Made by a program: the position numbers and the translations under genes. Shown here piece after piece: positions 9,388-17,407 of a stretch of DNA of 64,000 nt. Every line of letters begins with the position of its first letter. The first letter of the stretch is position 1. This DNA is from Bacteroides sp. (GTDB taxonomy: Bacteria; Bacteroidota; Bacteroidia; Bacteroidales; Bacteroidaceae): assembly GCA_021202275.1 (NCBI GenBank), contig JAJQDI010000003.1, positions 62,001 through 126,000 of the forward strand, in the 5' to 3' direction. The notes below the pieces were generated by a model. It did no database searches and was not told the DNA's origin. It saw only the letters and a list, made by a program, of their open reading frames with translations.

Positions 9388-9795
9388 TCATTTGCCGCTC
9401 ATATCTATCTTCCAGTCCGATTTCTGTTTCACCATATTATAGGTCATCTCTTCGTCGTCACCATTTTTAAAAGTGAGCTTCAGTACCACTTTCGCAGTCT
9501 CACCGTCGGCAGCGATCTCTTCGGATACAATGTCGATCTTATCGATACCACCTTTCTGGTCAATGGCCATTTTACCTTTCTCCTGCATCATGGCAGCCAG
9601 CATCTGACGACCTTGTCTGGCTTCTTCCGCACTGACATCGTCGGACATCGCGATCCCTTCGGCGAATTTTTCATAATTGCCACTTTTCAGGTAATTAGCG
9701 TACTTTTTCGCGGCTTCTCCCGGAGATCCTGCCGAACAAGCGGCAAGTGTCAGTACTACAGTAGCTAAGAATGCAAAATGAATCAACTTTTTCAT
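9388..9795 (-). CDS. DUF4878-type lipoprotein
   Basis: Start chosen at ATG 9795, which gives the standard lipoprotein signal MKKLIHFAFLATVVLTLAAC with the lipobox Cys at residue 20. The 135-residue protein continues with PGEAAKKYANYLKSGNYEKFAEGI, the helix and cone-shaped beta-sheet pattern of the DUF4878/NTF2-like group, ending DWKIDMSGK. Periplasmic or outer-membrane anchored; no enzymatic residues are evident, and these domains are usually thought to bind ligands or envelope partners. It follows the YiiX-like gene by 25 bp on the same strand, so the two form a likely operon. Confidence 0.8.
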   Translation of the reverse strand: MKKLIHFAFLATVVLTLAACSAGSPGEAAKKYANYLKSGNYEKFAEGIAMSDDVSAEEARQGRQMLAAMMQEKGKMAIDQKGGIDKIDIVSEEIAADGETAKVVLKLTFKNGDDEEMTYNMVKQKSDWKIDMSGK

Positions 9796-9820
9796 ACACG
9801 TTGTTTTTAAGTGATTGTTA

Positions 9821-10495
9821 TTAGAATTGATAAATAAGTTCGATCTGAGGATTGTTGCTGATGTCACTGGGCAGGATATAAGATCCGTTCAACGCCGGCA
9901 TACTGAGGGGGGTGATCCTTTCCTCTGCCAGGTCTGTGCCCTCTTTCAGGTAGCATCGCTGTACCAGTTCGGTACAATAGACGCGCGTGCTGTCGGAAAG
10001 ATCGTACTGGTGGTCGAACAACATACCGGTTTCATAATAGGCCAGTGCCTGCCGGGCAGCCAGCCGGTTGCGCGCCGGATCGCCCTGCACACGCATAAGC
10101 GCTCCGCAGGCGGCACGATCTCTGGCGAAAAAACGCTGAACTGGCTCCATCTTCACTCGGTCTGGATCTCCCCGGAAGTCGGGTTCGCCGGGTACGGCAT
10201 GGATCACCTGCCACACACTGTCCTGACAGATCACGATGCCTATGTGCGAATACATCCCTTTCCGGTCGGCAGCCAGTACCATGCGACTGGCTATACCTGT
10301 ACCCCGGCGAAACACCAGATCGCCTTCCCGCAACAAATGCTCGGGAAATACGGAAACAGAGGTTTTTTCTCTCTTATGGCATCCACAAGAAAGAGAAAGA
10401 AAGAGGAATATCAGAACAGGAATGTAGAGATTCGATCTGTACAAAAGGTATATGTCAGTTAAAAGATGTGGGGCAAATATAGTTTTTATTTTCAA
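9821..10495 (-). CDS. YiiX/YebB-like permuted NlpC/P60 cysteine hydrolase
   Basis: The hydrophobic segment LYIPVLIFLFLSLSCGC looks like a lipoprotein signal. The hydrolase domain follows with EGDLVFRRGTGIASR, YSHIGIV (catalytic His) and FDHQYDLSDSTRVYCTELV (catalytic Cys near the C-terminus), the order typical of circularly permuted NlpC/P60 papain-like enzymes. These are thought to cleave amide bonds in cell-wall or lipid substrates at the envelope. The longest frame starts at 10495, but a -7 box (TATATTTG, 10474-10481) lies inside it, so an in-frame TTG at 10444 could be the true start. Leads the operon with the DUF4878 lipoprotein. Confidence 0.8.
   Translation of the reverse strand: MKIKTIFAPHLLTDIYLLYRSNLYIPVLIFLFLSLSCGCHKREKTSVSVFPEHLLREGDLVFRRGTGIASRMVLAADRKGMYSHIGIVICQDSVWQVIHAVPGEPDFRGDPDRVKMEPVQRFFARDRAACGALMRVQGDPARNRLAARQALAYYETGMLFDHQYDLSDSTRVYCTELVQRCYLKEGTDLAEERITPLSMPALNGSYILPSDISNNPQIELIYQF
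10474..10481 (-). promoter_or_regulatory. -7 box (TATATTTG) for the YiiX-like gene
   Basis: Minus-strand TATATTTG. It lies downstream of the large palindrome at 10497-10532, whose centre is about 33 bp from the box, where a repressor or activator would contact the -33 region. Confidence 0.45.
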
Positions 10496-10496
10496 A

Positions 10497-10532
10497 GCTT
10501 GTTTACATTTTCCGTGGAAAATGTAAACAAGC
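10497..10532. repeat. 36-bp near-perfect palindrome (operator or hairpin)
   Basis: Arms of 17 bp (GCTTGTTTACATTTTCC and its exact complement) separated by GT. No U tract follows on the minus strand (TTTGAAAATAAAAAC), so termination is less likely than a DNA operator upstream of the YiiX-like gene. Confidence 0.55.
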
Positions 10533-10565
10533 CCTTATGTGTGGACCCGAGAACCGGAAGAAATA

Positions 10566-10667
10566 AAGAAAAAAGGAATCATATCTCTTTGCAGATCATA
10601 TGACTCCTTTTTCAGTGTGTTACCTAAAAACAATTTTTACCCCCTAAAAAACTAACCTATCTTTTAT
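10566..10667 (-). ncRNA. putative small RNA under Crp/Fnr control
   Basis: On the minus strand a TATCTTTG -7 box (10673-10680) is followed about 100 nt later by an intrinsic terminator: GGAGTCATAT pairs with ATATGATTCC (one mismatch) over 10575-10607 and ends in six T. The RNA has an AT-rich 5' half with a GGGGG run. It has no sizeable ORF; only a six-codon ATG-TGA frame overlaps the hairpin. An Fnr-type box is centred 29.5 bp upstream of the -7 box. It lies just downstream of the Crp/Fnr gene on the same strand. It could also be an attenuated leader of the YiiX-like gene. No known RNA family was recognised. Confidence 0.5.
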
Positions 10668-10672
10668 GTATG

Positions 10673-10680
10673 CAAAGATA
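10673..10680 (-). promoter_or_regulatory. -7 box (TATCTTTG) of the putative small RNA
   Basis: Exact match to TAnnTTTG on the minus strand. Lacks a TTTG at -33, as expected of an activator-dependent promoter. Confidence 0.55.
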
Positions 10681-10702
10681 TGTGGTTTGTAGGATATGTA
10701 AA

Positions 10703-10716
10703 TTGACATAGGTCAA
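10703..10716 (-). promoter_or_regulatory. Fnr-type box TTGAC-ATAG-GTCAA
   Basis: Perfect inverted repeat with the 5-4-5 layout of Crp/Fnr sites. Centre (10709.5) is 29.5 bp from the first T of the -7 box of the small RNA, equivalent to about -42 from the expected start, the class II activator position. It lies right after the stop codon of the regulator gene. Confidence 0.65.
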
Positions 10717-10724
10717 AAAGTATA

Positions 10725-11309
10725 TCAAAGTGCTCCCGAACGTACCCGGCTCAGGGTTTCCGGTGTCATCAGCAGATAAGAGGCGATGTGCGACAACGGT
10801 GCCCGTTTGATTACCTCAGGATGTGTCCTGAGCAGAAAATTGTATCGTTCGCGCGCGGTCTCGAACCGCCACGAATCCGCTTTCACCTGTGAGACGATCA
10901 GGGAGTATTCCAGTATTTTCCGGTAGAACATATTGATCTCCCAGGAACACTCCATCAGTTTCTGGAGTGTATCAAACGGCAACAGGTAGACTACCGCGGG
11001 TTCCAGAGCCTCTGCCATCAGGTGAGACGGTTCCTGCTTGAGCATACTTTCTATACACATCAGGATGCACCCCTCGTAGGAGAAATGCTCCGTTACATCT
11101 TTTCCGTTCTTGTAATAGAATTGCCGCATCATCCCTTTGCCTACGATCACAATGTGCTGGCAGGTCTGACCTTCATTGATCAGGAATTCATCTTTGGCCA
11201 GATCCTTACGTATAAGTACCTCTTCCAGTAGCCTGCGCCCTTCGGGGTGCATCTGCGGGTAGCGTGAATTGACAGCGGCATCTACCGCTTGTTTCATTAA
11301 TGTATCCAT
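10725..11309 (-). CDS. Crp/Fnr-family transcriptional regulator
   Basis: 194 residues, the common length in Bacteroidetes. Residues about 25-125 form the cyclic-nucleotide-type beta-roll (LINEGQTCQHIVIVGKGMMRQFYY). A dimerisation helix follows, then a short winged helix with APLSHIASYLLMTPETLSRVRS. The recognition helix has E-T-L-S-R, the Glu/Ser/Arg set that reads TTGAT/ATCAA half-sites in E. coli FNR. The N-terminal Cys cluster of FNR is missing, so it is not an FNR-type iron-sulfur oxygen sensor; its signal is unknown. Boxes of this kind lie in its own promoter and at three other promoters in the window. It is divergent from the 25-codon ORF. Confidence 0.88.
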   Translation of the reverse strand: MDTLMKQAVDAAVNSRYPQMHPEGRRLLEEVLIRKDLAKDEFLINEGQTCQHIVIVGKGMMRQFYYKNGKDVTEHFSYEGCILMCIESMLKQEPSHLMAEALEPAVVYLLPFDTLQKLMECSWEINMFYRKILEYSLIVSQVKADSWRFETARERYNFLLRTHPEVIKRAPLSHIASYLLMTPETLSRVRSGAL

Positions 11310-11356
11310 ACTCTTTTTACCTGTTTATGTGCGCTTTTTCTCATAGATTTCACTAG

Positions 11357-11364
11357 CAAAGTTA
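11357..11364 (-). promoter_or_regulatory. -7 box (TAACTTTG) of the Crp/Fnr gene
   Basis: Minus-strand TAACTTTG, 48 bp before the regulator's start. The box at 11373-11386 is centred only 15.5 bp upstream, inside the promoter, which suits autorepression. Confidence 0.6.
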
Positions 11365-11372
11365 CAAAATTC

Positions 11373-11386
11373 TTGATATGAATCAA
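11373..11386. promoter_or_regulatory. consensus Fnr box TTGAT-ATGA-ATCAA
   Basis: Exact match to the Fnr-type consensus TTGATNNNNATCAA. It overlaps the core promoter of the Crp/Fnr gene and lies 79 bp upstream of the -7 box of the divergent small ORF. Confidence 0.7.
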
Positions 11387-11421
11387 TTAATAAGCGATGA
11401 AACCGGTTGATTTTACACTTT

Positions 11422-11435
11422 TTGCTTTATATCAA
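11422..11435 (+). promoter_or_regulatory. Fnr-type box TTGCT-TTAT-ATCAA (one mismatch)
   Basis: Centre 11428.5 is 29.5 bp from the first T of the -7 box at 11458, the same spacing as at the small RNA and the MATE pump. Confidence 0.55.
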
Positions 11436-11457
11436 GTCCGGAAGATGACAATTGCAT

Positions 11458-11465
11458 TACCTTTG
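11458..11465 (+). promoter_or_regulatory. -7 box (TACCTTTG) of the 25-codon ORF
   Basis: Exact TAnnTTTG match 34 bp before the ATG at 11500. No -33 TTTG at normal spacing. Confidence 0.55.
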
Positions 11466-11499
11466 TCATGTTTTCAAGGATAACTAATTTTTAAGGTAA

Positions 11500-11577
11500 A
11501 TGGAAAAAGCGAAAAAGGTATTTGTCCGGTTCCTGTGTAAGATCAACAACAACGCGGAACTGGTATGGGGACTTTGA
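11500..11577 (+). CDS. putative 25-residue peptide
   Basis: ATG 11500 to TGA 11577 encodes a basic then neutral peptide: MEKAKKVFVRFLCKINNN, continuing to a C-terminus ending VWGL. It has its own -7 box, an upstream Fnr-type box and a strong terminator 38 bp after its stop, so a monocistronic transcript of about 175 nt is likely. The ATG follows the AT-rich TTTTTAAGGTAA leader usual for Bacteroidetes starts. I do not recognise the family. The transcript could act as an RNA instead. An amphipathic basic N-terminus with one Cys may suggest membrane association; that is only a guess. Confidence 0.5.
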   Translation: MEKAKKVFVRFLCKINNNAELVWGL

Positions 11578-11614
11578 TCTCAGATCATATCTCCTGTAAG
11601 GTAAAAAGTAAGTG

Positions 11615-11645
11615 CCCCTGTTGTCCGCGGACAACAGGGGTTTTT
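11615..11645 (+). terminator. strong terminator after the 25-codon ORF
   Basis: Perfect 12-bp stem CCCCTGTTGTCC / GGACAACAGGGG with a GC centre, followed by TTTTTG. Confidence 0.85.
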
Positions 11646-11699
11646 GTGTGGTGCCCGGACTCTTTTCCGGAAATGTGGCACCAGTTTGTTGGCTGAAAA

Positions 11700-11731
11700 T
11701 TTGTTGCGTATCTCTGTGAAGGCTATCTTTG
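11700..11731 (+). promoter_or_regulatory. full promoter of the alpha-2-macroglobulin/PBP1C operon
   Basis: TTTG at 11700-11703, a 20-bp spacer, then TATCTTTG at 11724-11731: an exact Bacteroidetes -33/-7 promoter, 25 bp before the ATG. Confidence 0.75.
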
Positions 11732-11756
11732 TTAGATCCATCAATACCGTATCGGG

Positions 11757-14700
11757 ATGAAAAAGCTGAACTTTTCTTTGTCCATGGCTTATTGTTTCTG
11801 TATGAGCCTGCTTCTACTGATGTCCTGTAAGAATAAACAGGAAGAAATAGTTCCCTCTGCCGAATATGCCGCCTATATCAGTGCGTATACAGGCGGTGTG
11901 ATCTCCTCTTCCTCTACCATCCGGATAGAGTTGGCTGCCGGACTGCCCATGGTAGAATTGAATGTTCCGCTGAAAAAGAACCCTTTTCGTTTTTCTCCTT
12001 CGCTGAAAGGAAAAGCCTGGTGGATAGACAACCGGACCATTGAGTTTGTGCCCGATGAAGGCGCGCTGAAACCGGGCAGGCTCTATGAAGCCACCTTCCG
12101 TCTGAGCGATTTCCTGGATATAGACGACTCTTTAGAGAAATTTACGTTCACTTTCCGGGTCATGGAGCGTCGTCTGGCTTTGGATGTGGAAGCTCCGCAG
12201 AGTATGCCGGATGCCGCCGGCCGGATGCAGGTCGAAGGAACCCTCCGTTTCAGTGAAGAGATGGAGCCGGACCAGGTAGCCTCACTGCTTTCCCTGAAAG
12301 GATATACAGCCGGTCAGGAGCCTTCTCTGACTCTCCATCCCGGAGCGCGCGCCGATACGTATCGGTTTACTGTTTCAGATATACAGCGTGACAAAAAGGC
12401 GTGGACACTGGAAGTCTGGGCCGATGCCTGTCCCCTGGGCATTGAACAGAGGGAGAGAAGAAATGTGGTTGTCCCTGCGGCGGATGAATTCTCTTTTCTC
12501 TCCGTAGAACAGATTGCCTATCCGGAGAATGGCCTGCGGGTCACCTTCTCCGATCCGCTTTCTGCCGATCAGGACCTGCGGGGACTGTTGCATCTGCCCG
12601 AATTGAGGGAGTATACCTATCAGGTAGAAGGAAACCGGGTAGATATTTATTTTGAGCCTACACAAGCCGATCGGTATACCCTTCATATAGACGGAGGCAT
12701 ACGTAACTGGCAGGGGCGGCAGTTGAACGAATGGAAGCAGATCTTTTTTCAGGGACAGGCCATACAGCCGCAGGTAAAGCTCCAGACCACAGGTACTATT
12801 CTGCCCGACTCCAAAAATCTACTGATCCCGTTCCAGGCGGTGAACCTGCGTGCGGTAGACCTGACGGTAGTCCGCATTTTCGAGAAAAATGTACTGACGT
12901 TTCTGCAGGATAATTCCTATTCCGGTTCCAATGAACTGCGCCGTTCGGGGCGTATGGTCTACCGGAAGACCCTGTGGCTGGATCGGGATCCTTCCAGAGA
13001 TCTCACCCGCTGGGAGGACTTCTCTGTAGATCTGAGCCAGCTCATCCGTCAGGAACCTGGCGCCATCTATCGGGTGATGCTCTCTTTCCGACAGGAATAT
13101 TCGCTCTATCCCTGTGGAGGTCGGTTACCGGAAACGCATCGTTCCGGAGATACCGGACCATCCGCGGAAGGGCTGACGCGGTTGATACCCGAAGAAGAAC
13201 CTGATTACGACGAATCTGTATGGGACGAACCCCGTACGTATTACTATATGGAAAATGAGGGGTACGACTGGAAACAATACGACTGGAAGCACAGAAACAA
13301 TCCCTGTCATCCAAGCTACTACATGCTTTCCAGCCGCAAAGCCTCCTGCAATGTACTGGCTACCAATCTGGGACTGATGGTGAAGAGAGGAGAGGGAGGC
13401 CGGGTGTGGGTGGCAGTGAGCGACCTGCTTACCACCCAACCGGTGGGTCAGGCGGAAGTCACTCTCTACAATTTCCAGCTTCGCCCCATCGGGCAGGTAC
13501 GTACCGATGCCGATGGTCTGGCTGTGGTCGAAGTCAAAGGAGTACCCTTTGTAGCGGTGGCCGCACACAACGATCAGAAGACCTATCTGAAACTGCCGGA
13601 CGGAGAAGAACTGTCGGTGAGCCGTTTCGATGTAGGCGGCAAACGTGTAGAAAAAGGCCTGAAAGGGTATATATACGGCGAGCGCGGCGTCTGGCGACCG
13701 GGCGATACCCTGCATGTCTCTTTCATCCTGGAAGACCGGCAGCAGCGGATTCCCTCTTCCCATCCGGTATCTATGGAGATCTACACCCCTACAGGGCAGT
13801 TCTACAGCAAGCAACTCTCTACCCGTGGAGAGAATGGATTCTATGCCTTTCATCTGCCTACGCGTACCGGAGACCCGACCGGGGTCTGGAACGCCTATGT
13901 CAAAGCAGGAGGGGCTACGTTCCACAAATCCTTGCGTATAGAAACGGTGAAGCCCAACCGGTTGCGTATGAACCTTTCTCTGCCGGGGCAGCTTCTGGAG
14001 GCCTCCCAGGGAGAAATCCCCGTCACACTCTCCGCCGCGTGGCTCACCGGGGCTACCGCCTCTTCCCTGAAAGCGGATGTGGAGTTGTCGCTGAAACGGG
14101 TGAATACACAATTTTCCGGCTACAGCAACTATGTATTTAACGATCCGGCTGCCGCTTTTGAGAGCGCGCAGGAAGAGGTGTTCAAAGGTGTACTCAACGA
14201 GAAGGGAGACGTGCGGTTCAACCTGCGACTGCCGCAGGCACAGCACGCACCCGGTCTGTTGCAGGCCCATCTGACTACCCATGTTTACGAACCGGGAGGA
14301 GATGCCAGCATACAAACCGTAAGTGTGCCCTATTCGCCCTTCTCTACCTACGTCGGTATCAACCTGAACGCAAGCAAAAGACAGACCTATCTGGAGACCG
14401 ATCAGGATCACTGGTTCGATGTGGTGACCGTAAACAGCCAGGGACAGCCTGTAGACCGTCCGGACCTGGAATACCGGATCTACAAAGTAGACTGGAGCTG
14501 GTGGTGGGAAAACCGTAACCAGACCTTTGAATCCTATATCCACAACACTTCCGTCTCTCCGGTAGAGTCGGGCCGTATCCGTACTACCGGTGGAAAGGGG
14601 CGTTTCTCCTTCCGGGTCAACTATCCGGGATGGGGACGTTACCTGGTCTATGTGAAAGATGGAGCAAACGGTCATGCCACGGGAGGCACTGTGCTCATTG

Positions 14701-17400
14701 ACTGGCCCGACTGGCGGGGACGTTCGGACAAGGCCGATCCGAGCGGACTGACGATGCTTACTTTTTCTACCGACAAAGAGAGTTACCAGGCAGGCGAGCG
14801 GGCCGTTGCTTACCTGCCTTCCGCGGCCGCCGGCAGGGCATTGGTATCCATAGAAAATGGTACTACGGTATTGCGCCGGGAGTGGGTATCGCTCTCCGAA
14901 AAGGGGGAAACGAAATATACGTTTGATGTGACGCCGGAGATGGCACCCAATGTCTACCTGCATGTGACCCTTCTGCAACCCCACGCGCAGACAGCCAATG
15001 ATCTGCCGATCCGTATGTACGGAGTGATACCGGTGATGGTTCACGATCCCGGTTCGCGCCTGGAGCCACAGATCCGTATGCCGGAAGTCCTGCGTCCCGA
15101 ACAGGCCTATACCGTTACGGTCAGTGAGAAAAAAGGAAAGCCCATGACCTATACACTGGCGGTGGTAGACGATGGTTTGCTGGATCTGACCTCGTTCCGC
15201 ACCCCTGATCCGTGGGAGGCTTTCTATGCCCGGGAAGCCCTGGGGATACGTACCTGGGACATGTATCAGCAGGTGATCGGAGCCTATTCGGGCAGTTACG
15301 GTTTGCTCTTTGGTACGGGTGGGGACGAGACGTTGAAACCTTCCGACGCGAAGGCCAACCGCTTCCGTCCGGTAGTGAAGTTCCTGGGACCGTTTACCCT
15401 CCGCAAGGGAGAGAGCCGCAAGCACGAGATCCGGTTGCCGATGTATGTCGGCTCGGTACGCACCATGGTAGTAGCCGGCTACGAAGGCGCGTATGGAAAT
15501 ACCGAACAGACTACCCCTGTGCGGTCGCCGCTCATGGTCTTGTCTACTTTGCCCAGGGTGCTCAGCATCAACGAAGAGATCGCGCTGCCCGTCAATGTCT
15601 TTGCCATGGAAGAGAGTGTAAAGCTGGTGAACCTGCGGGTAGAAACAACCCCGGGTCTGGTACTGGAAGGTAGCGACAAACAGTCTCTGACATTTTCCGG
15701 TCCGGGCGATGAACTGGCCCTGTTCCGCCTGCGTACAGGAATGCAGACCGGAAAAGCTACCGTAAAGATCACTGCCACCGGAGGAGGCAAGACCACTACG
15801 GAGACGGTGGAAATCGAGATACGTAACCCCAATCCGGCGGTAACACTCTCTGAGAGCCGGTTGCTGGAAGCGGGTGCTGTGGCGGAAATGAACTATCAGG
15901 GGGGGGATGCCTGGTACCGATAGCTGGACCCGACTGGAACTTTCCCGCATCCCGGCTGTGAACATCAATCGTCGTTTCGATTTTCTCTATACCTACGAAC
16001 ATCACTGCACCGAGCAATTGACTTCCAAAGCATTGCCTCTCTTGTTCATCGATCGTTTCAGACACGTGGATCAGGCAGAGCAGGAGAAGATCCGTAGCAA
16101 TGTATCCGAAGCGATCCGTTTGTTGTACGGCAGGCAACTGCCCGATGGCGGATTCATCTATTGGCCGGGACATACGTCTGCCGATGAGTGGATCACTTCC
16201 TATGTGGGTAACTTCCTGGTACTGGCGCAGGAGCGTGGATACGAAGTGAATACACAGGTGATGGCCCGCTGGAAAAGCTACCAGCGCAAGCGGGCACAGA
16301 ACTGGATGAGCGTAACGGGTGGCACGCGGGTAGGAGCCGCTGCCGATATGGAGCAGGCCTATCGGCTCTATACCCTCGCGTTGGCCGGAGCGGCCGAGAT
16401 AGGGGCGATGAACCGTTTGCGCGAGCTGCCCGATCTCTCTTACCAGGTACGGGGCCGTCTGGCTGCTGCCTATACGCTGAATGGAAAGAAAACCATAGCG
16501 GAAGAATTGCTTGTGCGCGGAGCCGGAGAAAAAGATACCTATTACGGGTCGCCTTATGGATCTTCCCAGCGAGATGAAGCGATGTTGCTGGAGACACTGA
16601 TCCTGCTGGACAGAGACCAGGAGGCGTTCGGACAGGCGCGCCGGCTTTCCGCGATGATGGAGACCGAGGAATATTTCAGTACGCAATCCACTGCTTTCTC
16701 TCTGATGGCTATGGGGCGTCTGGCAGGGAAGATGTCCGGATCGATCCGGGCCGCGTGGAGCCTGAACGGAGCGGCTCAGGCAGCCGTACAGAGCACGCAA
16801 GCCATACATACGTTGGATCTTCCGGATGCTTCGGGACGATTGTCGCTCACCAATCAGGCAGAGGGGATGCTCTATGCTTCTCTGATCACACACCAGCAGT
16901 TGCTCAACGATACACTGCCGGAGCTATCGGAAGGCTTGAAGCTGGAGGTCCGGTATGTGGATGCTGCCGGCAATCCGGTGAATGCGGAGAATCTGGCACA
17001 GGGAAGTGAGTTCGAAGCCCGGATCCGGGTGACCAATACCAGCCTCAACCGGGACTACCGGGATCTGGCACTGACCCACATCGTACCTTCGGGATGGGAG
17101 ATCTACAACGAGCGTCTGCGGGAGGCAACAGACGATGACTCTGCTGTGGAGACAGCGGCTTCCGGGGCAGGTACCGCCCCCTCATCGGCACAGAGCAGAG
17201 TATATACCTATCAGGATATCCGTGACGACAGGGTACTGACCTATTTCGACCTGCCACGGGGCAGGTCGGCCGACTTCCGTGTCCGGCTGCAAGCCAACTA
17301 CGCGGGAGAGTTTGTATGGCCGGCTTTGCAATGCGAAGCCATGTATGAACCCACCGTCCGCGCGCGTACCAGAGCCGGAAGGGTAGTGGTACAGCGTTAG
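11757..17400 (+). pseudogene. bacterial alpha-2-macroglobulin lipoprotein, single frameshift
   Basis: About 1,880 residues when joined. Residues 1-24 are a lipoprotein signal (LLLLMSC). MG-type beta-sandwich domains follow, with the bait-region area around residue 1100-1160. The complement-like part follows the break: GMPGTDSWTRLELSRIPAVN, then CTEQ, the CxEQ thioester motif that covalently traps proteases, and an alpha/alpha toroid. The break is a run of eight G at 15899-15906; seven G would join the frames as NYQGGMPGTD. The gene is followed 7 bp later by PBP1C, the classic pairing (as yfhM-pbpC in E. coli), in which the trap guards the periplasm and PBP1C repairs the wall. A slippage-prone G run makes real phase variation conceivable but unproven. 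Confidence 0.9.
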
Positions 17401-17407
17401 ATACCGG

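Noticed and set aside
13125..15968. A 947-codon open frame antisense to the macroglobulin gene
   Set aside because: It is a shadow of the GC-rich, codon-biased sense gene; composition is low in normal protein features and no domain is seen.
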